Source: Planctomycetia bacterium (GTDB lineage: Bacteria; Planctomycetota; Planctomycetia; Gemmatales; HRBIN36). Taken from it: a DNA stretch of 64,000 bases. Positions 44,891 through 54,874 of the stretch are shown piece by piece. The notes under the pieces are model-generated. The model did no database searches. It had not been told where the DNA came from and saw only the letters and a list, made by a program, of their open reading frames with translations. Made by a program: the position numbers and the translations under genes. Location of the stretch: contig JAEUIE010000044.1 in NCBI GenBank assembly GCA_016795155.1, positions 124,001 to 188,000 on the forward strand. The letters are read 5' to 3'. Position 1 is the first letter of the stretch; every line of letters begins with the position of its first letter.

Positions 44891-45994
44891 ATGATAATGG
44901 CCCTCGCTGCCAGCTGGCGGCCTGCGCCAGCTGATCCCCGTTTCCAAATAGCATCGTTCCCAGCGGCAACTCCTCCTTCAGCTAGCTCATTTACTTCACA
45001 TGTCGTCGAACGTCCGCCCGGCGTGGGGGAAGTACACGGTTCATCGCTGGTAGTATTGCCTAACAATGAACGGCTCATGGTCTTTTTCGGCGGCACGCAT
45101 GAAACCGCACTCGATGTTCGGCTTTATCAGTCGCGCTTTCAGAGAGGACAATGGCAACCTGCCACGCCACTGATTTCACCTGCCGAGGCAGGCCAGGCGG
45201 CCTGTCGTTACACCCGGCGGGTGGGCAATTCCTCCATGATCCGCGATGATGCAGGCAGGCTGCATCTTTTTTTTGTCAGCGTGGGCTACTTCGGCTGGTC
45301 GTGCAGCAGTTTGAACCAGATGACTTCAACCGATGATGGTAAATCCTGGTCGCCGCCACTTCGGTTGCTCACCACTCCTTTTTTCAATGTCAGCACACTG
45401 GTGCGCAGCCCGGCTGTGCCACTGCAGGATGGTGGCTTTCTTCTTCCAGCCTATATCGAAATCACCAACAAGTTTCCCGAGGTGCTCCAGTTTGATGCAC
45501 ATGGAAAGTTTGTCCGCAAAGTTCGCATGAGTGATCAGCATGGCTCATTGCAGGCCTGCCTGCTTCCTATCAATGGTCAGCAGGCTTACGCCTATGAACG
45601 TAATCGCTTTTATCGTTCAACTCCCCGCTTGAAAGTCCAGGAAACACATGATGGTGGCCGTACCTGGTCTGCCGTCTCCACGATTGAAGTACATAATGAA
45701 GATTCGCCGGTAGCTGTCGTTCAAGTGGAACCTGACCTGTATCTGATGGCATACAACCCCACACACGACCGTGAAAAACTGGAACTGGCTTACTCCCGCA
45801 ACGGTATCGACTGGAAGACATTCAAAACGCTTGAATACATGCCACTGACCACCAGACAGAAAGTGATTGAATTCTCCTATCCCACCATGCTCAGGCAAGG
45901 AGACTCGATTGATCTGGTATACACATGGCATCGACAAGGTATCAAACATTGCCGTTTTAATGTCACCTGGCTCAAGGAACAGATACATGACTGA
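44891..45994 (+). CDS. secreted sialidase-like BNR-repeat protein
   Basis: A 367-residue beta-propeller protein of the exo-alpha-sialidase superfamily. Asp-box-like phrases occur (STDDGKSW, ETHDGGRTW). Arginines such as in CRYTRRVGNSSM and the later SYPTMLRQGD fit the active-site region, though no sialidase activity is shown. The ATG at 44891 leaves a short signal peptide without a basic N-region. The frame stays open upstream, and an AGGAG at 44839-44843 lies eight bases before an ATC codon at 44852, which would give the normal signal EPRSSTKLFVILMIMALAAS. The gene overlaps the next one by eight bases. Confidence 0.72.
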   Translation: MIMALAASWRPAPADPRFQIASFPAATPPSASSFTSHVVERPPGVGEVHGSSLVVLPNNERLMVFFGGTHETALDVRLYQSRFQRGQWQPATPLISPAEAGQAACRYTRRVGNSSMIRDDAGRLHLFFVSVGYFGWSCSSLNQMTSTDDGKSWSPPLRLLTTPFFNVSTLVRSPAVPLQDGGFLLPAYIEITNKFPEVLQFDAHGKFVRKVRMSDQHGSLQACLLPINGQQAYAYERNRFYRSTPRLKVQETHDGGRTWSAVSTIEVHNEDSPVAVVQVEPDLYLMAYNPTHDREKLELAYSRNGIDWKTFKTLEYMPLTTRQKVIEFSYPTMLRQGDSIDLVYTWHRQGIKHCRFNVTWLKEQIHD

Positions 45995-46640
45995 TAGTAT
46001 GGGCTTCCTGGGCCTGGCTTGCATACTGGTCAGTATTGCACTGCGGACACTTGCTCAGTTCCGAATCAGCCCACGCTTTTTACTGGGTACTGGGCTGTTA
46101 CTGACTACGGCACTCTTCATTCCCTGGAGGGAGCACTCGATTCTGTTCTATCTTCGTGGAGTAACTGGCGATCTTTCGATTGCCACCTTTTGTATCATTT
46201 GTTTCCAATTGATCCATCTCTGCACGAAAGGCAGACACGGCCTAGCAATTTTTTCCTGGCAACTGGCTCTGGGCATCGCTTGTTTGCTCAGCGTGCTCTA
46301 CCTCTCCACGTTTGGCTACATCGGGTATGATCTTTATGCCTGGGGTTACCATCCCACCTGGATGCTGCCTGCAATCGCAGGCCTGATGCTCTGGGCCTGG
46401 CGAACCTATTCCGACTTGGCCTGGGCCTGGCTCATTGCAGTAATCTGCTTTGCCGGTGGCATCACTCCCAGCAACAACCTGTGGGATGCACTGTTCGATC
46501 CCTTCATGCTTTTTGGGTGTGTGGGAGTATTGTTGGGCCAGTTGATTCGAATTGCAACTGGCCCATTTTTGAAGCGACAACCTGCCATCTTACTCGTGCC
46601 GCAGAGCCTCAATCGGGTCAAGCCGGGCAGCGCGACGTGA
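45987..46640 (+). CDS. multi-pass membrane protein of unknown function
   Basis: A 217-residue integral membrane protein with about six hydrophobic segments (ILVSIALRTLAQF, LLGTGLLLTTALFI and so on). The ATG at 45987 overlaps the end of the sialidase-like gene (HD-stop), so the two are probably translated together. No family was recognised. The final residues are basic (RIATGPFLKRQ). It is convergent with the ABC permease gene, overlapping it by about 50 bases. Confidence 0.6.
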   Translation: MTDSMGFLGLACILVSIALRTLAQFRISPRFLLGTGLLLTTALFIPWREHSILFYLRGVTGDLSIATFCIICFQLIHLCTKGRHGLAIFSWQLALGIACLLSVLYLSTFGYIGYDLYAWGYHPTWMLPAIAGLMLWAWRTYSDLAWAWLIAVICFAGGITPSNNLWDALFDPFMLFGCVGVLLGQLIRIATGPFLKRQPAILLVPQSLNRVKPGSAT

Positions 46641-48008
46641 AGGATACCATCCGAACAACACGCCTACGATGACTGCAACAAAGAATGCCATGAACACACT
46701 GGGGATGTGAGGCAACGCTGGCACTCGCAGACTGAAGAATTTAGCCGCAACAATGGGCGCCAGCCAGATCACGAGAAATCCCAGACCCACGCCCATGAGT
46801 CCACCGACCGTAGTCTGTACCACCGCTTCGACCAGGAACTGGAACGTCACATCGCCTCGCTTGGCACCCAACGCACGGCGAATGCCGATTTCCCGTGTGC
46901 GTTCTGTCACGGTCGCCAGCATGATGTTCATGATGCCGATGCCACCGACCAGTAGTGATATGCCTGCAATCATCGCCATCTGAATGCGATAACGGTCTCG
47001 GGTGATTTCGGCCTGCTCCAGTTTGTCCAAGGGCACTTTGACGTTCCAGTCTCGCTTGTTGCGATCGTGGTACATTTCCAGCTGAGCTGTTACCATCTCT
47101 GCAGTAGCCCGCACCTGATCCATCCGCTCGACTGTCAAAATGATCTGGCTCAACTGCACTTGTTCAGCACCACGCATACCACTGCTGCGTATGAACGTAG
47201 TTTCTCCCAGAAGTGCTTTGCTGGCTGCTAGCGGAATGTAGATATCTTTGTCGTAACTTTCAATTTCTGCACCGCTGGTGGCTGGTGGCCGATCGCGCAT
47301 CACGCCGACAATCGTAAATGCTGCATTCTTGCCCGAAAAGCGAATGACCTTGTTGATCGGGTCCTCACCGGGATACAGTTCGCGTGCCGCTTCGGAACCA
47401 AGCACACAGATGTTGCGGGGATAGGGTGTTTCATCTGTTTCCACAATAAACCGGCCAGCAGCAATTTTATCACCAATTCCATAAGTCGTTGCATAGTGCG
47501 GCGTGGTGGCAACGATGCGGGAATTGAGCATCCGCTGATCAGTTACCGGTCTTACCTCCGCCTTGAAGGTTCGCAACGGCAATGGACTATGAATCAGATT
47601 AGGAATCGTAGTGCGGAACCGTTCAAAATCCATCTCGGTGAGACCATATTTCGCCACGAAGGATCGTCTGGTGGAGGCAGCATCGTCCGGGGGCTTCTCG
47701 CTAAGCACGATGATATTGGTTGCACCCTGTCGCATGATGTCATCGAGTGCATCCTGCATCGAGCCTTCGCCAAATGCCATCAGGGCAATCACCGCTGCAG
47801 TACCAATGATGATACCCAGTACGGAGAGAAATGAACGCAGCTTGTGCAACCAGAGATTGCGAACCGCAGTGACAAAACTGCGACGAAGTTTCGGGCCTCC
47901 AATCGGAGTGTATGCCAGAATAGCTGGAACCACAAACAGGCCAACGCCCAGCGCATACGGCCAGTACGCCATAAGAGTCGACAAGATGGATTCCACCGAA
48001 TCAAACAT
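46590..48008 (-). CDS. MacB-like ABC transporter permease
   Basis: A 472-residue permease of the MacB/LolC type. An extra N-terminal hydrophobic segment (about 17-35) precedes the usual first segment (RSFLSVLGIIIGTAAVIALMA). A large periplasmic domain (about 85-330) follows, then three C-terminal segments ending KFFSLRVPALPHIP and VFMAFFVAVIVGVLFGWYPS. The pattern ERTREIGIRRALGA is the classic cytoplasmic coupling motif. It is the last of four genes (outer membrane factor, adaptor, ATPase, permease), so it completes a tripartite exporter. Confidence 0.92.
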   Translation of the reverse strand: MFDSVESILSTLMAYWPYALGVGLFVVPAILAYTPIGGPKLRRSFVTAVRNLWLHKLRSFLSVLGIIIGTAAVIALMAFGEGSMQDALDDIMRQGATNIIVLSEKPPDDAASTRRSFVAKYGLTEMDFERFRTTIPNLIHSPLPLRTFKAEVRPVTDQRMLNSRIVATTPHYATTYGIGDKIAAGRFIVETDETPYPRNICVLGSEAARELYPGEDPINKVIRFSGKNAAFTIVGVMRDRPPATSGAEIESYDKDIYIPLAASKALLGETTFIRSSGMRGAEQVQLSQIILTVERMDQVRATAEMVTAQLEMYHDRNKRDWNVKVPLDKLEQAEITRDRYRIQMAMIAGISLLVGGIGIMNIMLATVTERTREIGIRRALGAKRGDVTFQFLVEAVVQTTVGGLMGVGLGFLVIWLAPIVAAKFFSLRVPALPHIPSVFMAFFVAVIVGVLFGWYPSRRAARLDPIEALRHE

Positions 48009-48010
48009 GG

Positions 48011-48733
48011 TCAGGCAACTGCTCCGTGAGGTCGACGATGCGGAATGGGTTTGTTGCGTACATCACTTTCAATGTGGCCATCTTTCAGTCGGATTACCCG
48101 TCTGGCCCACTCAGCAATGTCGTTTTCGTGCGTCACCATGATGATGGTTTTACCCATTTCATTGAGCCCCAGCAGCATGGTCATGATTTCATGGGATGTC
48201 TTGCTGTCAAGGTTACCCGTTGCTTCATCAGCCAGGATGATATGCGGATCATTAATGAGTGAACGGGCAATCGCCACACGCTGCTGCTGACCACCGGAGA
48301 GCTGGGGCGGACGATGGTCAAGACGTTTGCCCAGTCCGACCATTTCAGCCAGCCGAATGCAACGGGCTCTGGTCTGAGCGTTTACCTTGCCCTGATACAG
48401 CAAAGGCACCTCAATATTTTCGATTACTGTGTACTGAGCAATCAAGTTATATGCTTGAAAAATGAAGCCTAGATATTTGCTGCGGACTTCGGAAAGCTGA
48501 TCATCTCCCATCTGGGAAACATCCTGCCCAGCGAGAAAATACTGTCCCGAAGAAGGTCGATCCAGACAACCCAGCAGATTGAGCAGTGTTGACTTACCCG
48601 AACCGGACGGCCCCATCAGGGCAACGAAATCACCTTCTTCAAAGTTGATGGAGACCCCGCGCAATGCGTGCACCAGTTCGGAGCCCATCTGATAGGTTTT
48701 CTGCAGCTTGACCACGCGAGCGATGGAAGCCAT
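48011..48733 (-). CDS. MacB/LolD-type ABC transporter ATP-binding protein
   Basis: A 240-residue ATPase. Walker A is GPSGSGKST (41-49), the signature LSGGQQQR is at about 144, and the D-loop region ADEATGNLDS and the H-loop VTHEND follow. It is of the LolD/MacB subgroup that couples to permeases with one large periplasmic domain. The start shares one base with the adaptor stop, and the permease follows two bases after its own stop, so the operon is tight. Confidence 0.95.
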   Translation of the reverse strand: MASIARVVKLQKTYQMGSELVHALRGVSINFEEGDFVALMGPSGSGKSTLLNLLGCLDRPSSGQYFLAGQDVSQMGDDQLSEVRSKYLGFIFQAYNLIAQYTVIENIEVPLLYQGKVNAQTRARCIRLAEMVGLGKRLDHRPPQLSGGQQQRVAIARSLINDPHIILADEATGNLDSKTSHEIMTMLLGLNEMGKTIIMVTHENDIAEWARRVIRLKDGHIESDVRNKPIPHRRPHGAVA

Positions 48734-50772
48734 CAGTTAGCGGCTCCCTGGGTTCGTGGTGATTTGGAAGATGGCTTGCTGTTACCCTGCCCCACTTGCT
48801 CGCTGTTCTTGCGAACGGGAGACGTAGCTGTCTTTCCGGATTTCTGTGCAGTCTTCTCGCCACCTTTGCCCGGCATACCCTGTCCGCCGCCTGGCCCACC
48901 CTTGCGGTTTCCTCGATCACGCATCATACTGCCGGGATCGATGTTGACATTGCCCTGCAGGTCACCCACTTTTTCAGCGTACGATCGGGCATTCAGTACG
49001 ATCAGTTCGTTTTCCTTGATCTCAGATTCTGGAAGGATTTCAATAAACTTATAATTGTTCAGCCCTGTAACCACCGTTTTCTTTTCGATGGTGTTATCAT
49101 TCTTGATGTAGCAGAATTTCTTGCCACCCGATTCAATCACGGCTTGGATGGGTAACTTCAGCACGTTCTTGCGTTCATCAATCTTTACCGTGACTTCCGC
49201 GCTCATGTTGGGTTTGAGATTCTGTGCAGGTTCATCGATGGAGACCACCGTCTGGTAGACCTTGACATCCGACGACATCCAGTCGGTAGAAGAAGCCACC
49301 GCAGCTACTGCCTTGACATGTCCCCAGAGAGGCTTGTCGCCGGAACCGAGTTTAATGCTTGCTGCCATGCCGTCTTCAATTATTTCTTCATCTAGATGCG
49401 CCAGATCATCTTTGATCTCCCGCTGTGCGACGATGGCTGTCAGATAACTAGGCAGTGCAGCATGATAGCCGGGAATGGCCTGGTGACTGATGATATGCGT
49501 CCACTGATTGATCGCGGTGGCAACATCATAAGCGGTCGAAAAACCAGTAGGGGCTGTCACATCGCCTCGTATTCGGGTGACGATGGATTCGTGCACCTTC
49601 ACACGGGCAATCATCCGGCTAAGATTGGGAATGCGCATAAGTTTCTGGCCTTCCTTCACGGGCGCTCCCACTTCTATCGTTGATGATTGAGACTGTCCGC
49701 CGAATCTCGATGACTCGGGTACAAAGTAAATCACCATGCCCTCGTGCGGAGCAATGATCCTGCAATTCCGAAGATCCTGTTCCAGATCATCCCGCTTCTG
49801 AGCTTCCTGCTTGAGAATCAGATCAGCTGAGGTAAGCTTGGCTTGAGCTTGTGCACGCTTAGAAGCAGAATTTTCCTTGGCAATTTCCAACTGCAGTTTG
49901 GCCTGTTCAAGCTTGTTCAGCAGATCAAGTTCCATGCGTCGATTATCGAAATTCAGGGTTTCGTGTTCTTTTTTCAGCTTGTCGAGATTGACGCTGGCCG
50001 TATCTAGTCGTGTCTCATCATTGAGCTTCTGATTGGCGCTGAGATAGCCGCGGATGAACATTCGATTCGACCAGCCTAATTTGTCTCGCCATTGAATCAG
50101 GTCTGCAGTGGCAAGCTTGATACGGGAATCAATGTCGAACTCCTTCTGCTGCTTTTCTGCCATTCTGAACTTTTCCAGATCAATCTTGGCGATTTCATAA
50201 TTGTTGTCGGCTGTCAGTTCCGCTGCGCGGTTTTCGTTTTCAACAATTTTCAAATTCGCCTTGGCTTGTTCATAAAGATCATTTTTCTCTTCCACGACAA
50301 TGTGCTGGTTGTTCAACTGCTCACGAAGACTGGCATCTTCCAGTTGCATGAGCAGGTCACCTTTTTTGACCCTGCTTCCATCTTCGATAACCCATTTAAT
50401 GCTGGATGCAGCCTGGCTACCTCGACCGCTGGCACGAACCTGGCAGATGATTTCCGTATTGCGTGCCGCTTCGAGTTCACCTTTCTCCACGAACGTCAGG
50501 ACGATGTCGCCCCGAGTCAGAGGCTGCGTTTCCAGATTCTTGGGAGGCCCTTCAGGAGCGGTAAAATGGTGATATCCCCAATAACTCCCAGCTCCGATTA
50601 TACCCAGAACCAGAATACCCAAGATAACGGGTGTCCAGCTCCGTTTTGGTCTACTCGGTACAGAAACGGGTTCATCCAGTGTGCTGAGACGTGCTTTCAG
50701 TTCATCGGGTACGTGATGCTCGACGACCTCATGGTGAAGGGGGGCTGACAGGGGGGGCACTGCGGTTGTCAT
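48733..50772 (-). CDS. periplasmic adaptor (HlyD/MacA-like) of the export operon
   Basis: A 679-residue adaptor that would link the inner membrane permease to the outer membrane channel. It has a cytoplasmic N-region, one transmembrane segment (VILGILVLGIIGAGSYWGYH, about 50-69), a barrel-sandwich part (DIVLTFVEKGELEAARN) and a long alpha-helical hairpin (about 150-330). After this come CRIIAPHEGMVIYF and a beta-barrel domain, and the C-terminal tail is Gly/Pro/Lys-rich. It is longer than MacA (about 370). The ATG at 50772 has GAGGAG upstream; it overlaps the outer membrane gene by 44 bases. Confidence 0.9.
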   Translation of the reverse strand: MTTAVPPLSAPLHHEVVEHHVPDELKARLSTLDEPVSVPSRPKRSWTPVILGILVLGIIGAGSYWGYHHFTAPEGPPKNLETQPLTRGDIVLTFVEKGELEAARNTEIICQVRASGRGSQAASSIKWVIEDGSRVKKGDLLMQLEDASLREQLNNQHIVVEEKNDLYEQAKANLKIVENENRAAELTADNNYEIAKIDLEKFRMAEKQQKEFDIDSRIKLATADLIQWRDKLGWSNRMFIRGYLSANQKLNDETRLDTASVNLDKLKKEHETLNFDNRRMELDLLNKLEQAKLQLEIAKENSASKRAQAQAKLTSADLILKQEAQKRDDLEQDLRNCRIIAPHEGMVIYFVPESSRFGGQSQSSTIEVGAPVKEGQKLMRIPNLSRMIARVKVHESIVTRIRGDVTAPTGFSTAYDVATAINQWTHIISHQAIPGYHAALPSYLTAIVAQREIKDDLAHLDEEIIEDGMAASIKLGSGDKPLWGHVKAVAAVASSTDWMSSDVKVYQTVVSIDEPAQNLKPNMSAEVTVKIDERKNVLKLPIQAVIESGGKKFCYIKNDNTIEKKTVVTGLNNYKFIEILPESEIKENELIVLNARSYAEKVGDLQGNVNIDPGSMMRDRGNRKGGPGGGQGMPGKGGEKTAQKSGKTATSPVRKNSEQVGQGNSKPSSKSPRTQGAAN

Positions 50773-53395
50773 CAATCCATACTCCTCGGCTGTCTATCTG
50801 CATCAATTCAAGATCGCGGTACAGTTCCATACGGGCGATCAGGTAGTTGATCCATGTACTGTAGAGGTTGCTCTGCGTGGTGGGAACTCGCGTCTGAGCT
50901 TGCAGCAACTGTAGCGTCGCCGTACCTGCTGCTGCAGCTGTATCGCGATTCACACCCGGTTCCGGTGGCGCCTGCAACTGCTCGCGCGACTGATTCACCT
51001 GCGAGTAAATCAGAAGCAACTCTCGTTGCTGGATGCGGTAAGTTTCCTCCAGCTGTTGCAAGCGCCTGACCCTGGCTCGCACCTGCAGCATGATCAGATC
51101 CTGAACACCCTGCAGATTACGACGATGCCTTTGATACGCGATCAGTGATGCCCGATACAAGTTTCGTTCAATGCGACGAACGAGAGGCAGTTCTGTATTG
51201 AAAATAAGCTGATGGCGAGTATTGTTGCCATCAAAGTTCAGGCCCTGACCGATCACTCCCGAAGGCGGGGCAAGCATAGTAGCATTATATCGTACATCAA
51301 AAGTACCCAAGAGTGAATTGGCAAAGACAGCGACTTTTCGCCATGAATCTACCAGTTGCGCCTGCTGATTCATCAAATCCAGCCTGTTTTCAAGGGCTGT
51401 TTGCCCCACGAAATCTTGTGCCTCATCAAGATTTAATTTCAACAGATCTTTCCCATGTAAGCTGACAGGAGGTAATTGAGGCCACAGCTTGCCAAATTTT
51501 TCCTGTAGCTCTGATCTCGCCTCATCAAACACTAATGAAAAGCGTGCTTCGATTTGTCGGAAAATCGCTTCTTGAGCTGCTTTGCGAAGGCGCACGTTCT
51601 GTTCTGCCATCCACGGTTTGCTTTTGTAAATCGTCAACAATTCATCGATGGCGCCAATCTCAAAATCCTGTCGCGCTTTTTTGATCCTCGCTTCCAATTC
51701 AGCAGGCACTGGTTTCTCAGCATCGATCAGGTCTTCACTCTCGTCGATCAGGTAATCGCGAAGGAGTTGCTGTTGTTGTAAAGGTGGAACCGTTGACTGA
51801 CAGATGACGACTGCTGCTGAAAATCCATTGGTGCCTGATAACTGACCTGCGAGCGCCATTGAGGTTGCCATGAGCGACTGATGTTCAACTACCGTGCTGT
51901 TCAAGGCCTGCCAGCGTTCCAGGCGGGCTGGAAAAGTTGCTGCAAATCTGGTTCCTTTTGTCAGAGGTGCAATCTGGATTAATTCCAGCATACTGCGACG
52001 TAAGCCCGTGCCATCCTCACGCATCTGCAGCTTGGTGAAGGCTTCCCCCATCTTGCGGGCATCCAGTTCCAGCTTCTGGAACCGGAAAAGCTGTTCACGC
52101 AGTTCTTTCAGCACATCATCGTTCAATTCCAGAGGCAAATCGGTAGGCAGCCCAAGTTGAATCTTGAACTGTTCCATAGCATCGAGATAATTTACTTCCT
52201 GCGACAGCAGTTGTGTTCGGGCATTGAGCATCTGCTGTTCCACCTGATCTACCTGCAAAGGCGACAATCCGCCACCCTTGGCAAATTCTCGGTAGAATGT
52301 GAGCAGTTCCACAAATTCATCCACATTGCGTCGCTGTAGCTCGATAGTCAGTTTACGCAAGACAGTTGGCAGATACCCCAGAACTGGAGCATTGGCCCTC
52401 ACAACACCACCATTCTGAATCGTTGTTGCACCGGTAACGAGATTTGCAAGGCCGCCTGGAGCACCGATGCCCGAGCCACCCGCAATCTGAACAAAAAATT
52501 CTTTGTTGAACCGGGCAAACCTCCTAACTTCATAAAGCAGATCACGCTCAGCCTGGGTCAGAGGTTCCAATGCAACAGCACGGCCACCACCTCGGAGCAG
52601 TGGCTGACCGATATCAAACACCAGGTTCGAAGTGCTGATTGTAGGACCATTTTTGCCGGAGACATCGATGATCGTTTGATTGGCCAGCCTCAGTAACAGT
52701 GCTGCCCCGGTAGCAAATTGCTGCGAAACCCCGGTTGCTGAATTCAGTTGCCAGTTGTTCGTCGGACCAACGGAGGATTCCTCGGCCGACCATTGCCTGA
52801 CCGCTTCCTGAGTGGCCAAAAACTGAGGCAGGAAATTGAACTGTTCCGTGGTAACCGGCAATGCCGCAAGATAAAGATTCTCACGTTGCGCCTGAAACTC
52901 GCGACTGTTGATGACCGCCAGTTCCAGCGCCTGTTCAAGGTTGATACGGTACGGTCTGCGTTGTGGATTCTCAGCGCCTGCAGGCATTTCACTGTTCGGA
53001 TCAGCCAGCGGTTCAGTGGCACGATTTTGAGCATCATACTCAGCCAGCATGTTCAGATAACCGGTGCCCTCATAATAGCCAATCTTGCTTGGCCGCTGAG
53101 CACGCGGTGCCGTAAACCATGCTGCGGGATCATCCGGTGGCATTGAAGGCGTGTCGGGGTTATCAAGATCAGCAAACCGTGACAACGCATGCGGATAGAC
53201 CCAGTAATTAATCAAGGGCCAACGTTCATCACTCGACTTGGCCGCCAGCAGATATTCAACATCTGAATCTGCTCGCTCGCGGAAGAAACGGCGTGTACAT
53301 CCTGTCATTAAAATGACAGCTATGAACAAACCTGCCACGTGCCAGATTTCAAACTTCGGGCGACGCTTTGTGCTTCTGATCCTACTGACCAGCAT
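50729..53395 (-). CDS. TolC-family outer membrane lipoprotein
   Basis: An 888-residue outer membrane channel component. The ATG at 53395 has AAGGG upstream. The N-terminus FIAVILMTGC looks like a lipoprotein signal with the modified cysteine in MTGC. Long heptad-rich helices occur in two repeats (for example about 450-560 and 700-860), ending in EETYRIQQRELLLIYSQVN. It is about twice the length of typical TolC (about 450-500), with extra helical sequence and a loop of unknown role between the repeats. It is the first gene of the export operon, and the adaptor start overlaps its end. Confidence 0.82.
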   Translation of the reverse strand: MLVSRIRSTKRRPKFEIWHVAGLFIAVILMTGCTRRFFRERADSDVEYLLAAKSSDERWPLINYWVYPHALSRFADLDNPDTPSMPPDDPAAWFTAPRAQRPSKIGYYEGTGYLNMLAEYDAQNRATEPLADPNSEMPAGAENPQRRPYRINLEQALELAVINSREFQAQRENLYLAALPVTTEQFNFLPQFLATQEAVRQWSAEESSVGPTNNWQLNSATGVSQQFATGAALLLRLANQTIIDVSGKNGPTISTSNLVFDIGQPLLRGGGRAVALEPLTQAERDLLYEVRRFARFNKEFFVQIAGGSGIGAPGGLANLVTGATTIQNGGVVRANAPVLGYLPTVLRKLTIELQRRNVDEFVELLTFYREFAKGGGLSPLQVDQVEQQMLNARTQLLSQEVNYLDAMEQFKIQLGLPTDLPLELNDDVLKELREQLFRFQKLELDARKMGEAFTKLQMREDGTGLRRSMLELIQIAPLTKGTRFAATFPARLERWQALNSTVVEHQSLMATSMALAGQLSGTNGFSAAVVICQSTVPPLQQQQLLRDYLIDESEDLIDAEKPVPAELEARIKKARQDFEIGAIDELLTIYKSKPWMAEQNVRLRKAAQEAIFRQIEARFSLVFDEARSELQEKFGKLWPQLPPVSLHGKDLLKLNLDEAQDFVGQTALENRLDLMNQQAQLVDSWRKVAVFANSLLGTFDVRYNATMLAPPSGVIGQGLNFDGNNTRHQLIFNTELPLVRRIERNLYRASLIAYQRHRRNLQGVQDLIMLQVRARVRRLQQLEETYRIQQRELLLIYSQVNQSREQLQAPPEPGVNRDTAAAAGTATLQLLQAQTRVPTTQSNLYSTWINYLIARMELYRDLELMQIDSRGVWIDDNRSAPPVSPPSP

Positions 53396-53525
53396 GCATG
53401 AACCCTTCAAAGGTCGATAAACTTTCACTAATCGGAATAACCCGCATTGCAGGTATCGTCCGCAAACCTTACCCTGCTTAATGGAACAGTTGAAAATGAG
53501 AAGAAATGCAAAGGGAATAGGGGTT

Positions 53526-54818
53526 ATGCACAGTTCAGGTAAATTAGCGCTCGCATTGTTCTTCTTGTTTGCGACTACCAGTTTTGCTCAAACTGATTCA
53601 GATGTACTTCTCAAGATGACAGCGACGAGGTTAGAAGACTTCTTCACTCAATTCCAGAAGAGTGATGAGAAATGGTTTACTGAGGAATTCCTAAGCCAGG
53701 TTTCTTTCGACAAATTGACAGGAGTCATTCAGGAGAACAGCAAACTTCTTGGTGAAATTGAAAGAATTCGAATCTGTCGCATACACTCACCAGGAATCGC
53801 TGAATACGAATTAATCAGTAAATCAGGAAGAAGGCTGCGGGCCTTTGTTCAAGTGGAACTGACCCAGCCACATCGCCTGAATATACTGCGTTTCGACAAG
53901 ATTGACCTGGGTGAAGACTCATGGGACAAACTGCAGGTGGATATCCAGCGATTGCCGGGCGACCACGCTGCTTCCGTCTGGAAGATCGCACCCACCCGCA
54001 CACGACTGTTCTCTCGCAATTCTAATGAACCATTAGCTGTCGGTTCATCCTTCAAACTGCTGGTACTCAGTCTTCTCTGTGATGAAATCACATCTGGCAA
54101 AAGGAAATGGTCAGATACATTTCCATTGAAAGAAAATCTGCGTTCGCTGCCTTCAGGGATTCTGCAGGATTGGCCAGTTGGAAGTCCCGTTACTTTGCAC
54201 ACGCTTGCAACCCTGATGGTCTCTCGAAGCGATAACACTGCTGCGGATCACATCATGCATATTCTGGGACGAGAAAAACTCGAAAAGCACCAGCAGGAAG
54301 TTCAAGTACATTTTCCTGAGCGTAATCGTCCTTTCCTGCGAACAGGTGAACTCTTCAAGATCAAGCTTGTACTTCCTGCCTTCCAAACAAGTGCATATGC
54401 CCATCGTTCAGAAGAAGAAAAGAGAAAGTTTCTGTCTGAAGCGGAAAGAGTGGAATTGAAAAATCCCCGCGTGTACTCAGCGCCAGTTTCGAACGATATC
54501 ATCGAGTGGTTTTTCACGACCGATGATCTCTGCAGGATCATGGAAAGACTACAGAAGCCAACTCTTCAGAACGAAGCACTGCCCCTGCTCTCCATCACCA
54601 AGCCGTTTGACATCGATGATCATTCCTGGGAACAACTCGCTTTCAAAGGTGGGGCCGAACTGGGAGTTCTCAATCTCACACTACTCGGCAAACTGCGTCG
54701 CAAGGACGAATGGTACACTCTGTCGTTCACCTGGAATCGATATGATCAACCACTGAATGAACAGGTCTGGATCAACCTGGTCGGTCGCGCCTTACGTCTG
54801 TTAGAAAAAAACAGATAA
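53526..54818 (+). CDS. class A beta-lactamase-fold serine hydrolase
   Basis: A 430-residue exported serine hydrolase. The ATG at 53526 starts a signal peptide (ALALFFLFATTSFAQ). An N-terminal region of about 110 residues without a known match is followed by the hydrolase domain. The nucleophile motif is SSFK (S174-K177), the second is SDN (235-237), and the third is KGG (374-376) where lactamases have KTG. So a complete set is present in usual order, with one conservative change. It may act on peptidoglycan or a beta-lactam-like substrate; resistance is not implied. Confidence 0.75.
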   Translation: MHSSGKLALALFFLFATTSFAQTDSDVLLKMTATRLEDFFTQFQKSDEKWFTEEFLSQVSFDKLTGVIQENSKLLGEIERIRICRIHSPGIAEYELISKSGRRLRAFVQVELTQPHRLNILRFDKIDLGEDSWDKLQVDIQRLPGDHAASVWKIAPTRTRLFSRNSNEPLAVGSSFKLLVLSLLCDEITSGKRKWSDTFPLKENLRSLPSGILQDWPVGSPVTLHTLATLMVSRSDNTAADHIMHILGREKLEKHQQEVQVHFPERNRPFLRTGELFKIKLVLPAFQTSAYAHRSEEEKRKFLSEAERVELKNPRVYSAPVSNDIIEWFFTTDDLCRIMERLQKPTLQNEALPLLSITKPFDIDDHSWEQLAFKGGAELGVLNLTLLGKLRRKDEWYTLSFTWNRYDQPLNEQVWINLVGRALRLLEKNR

Positions 54819-54874
54819 CTGGTAAAACCACTGATTCTGAGTGATTCTCAAAATGGAATCTCAGGACAATTAAC

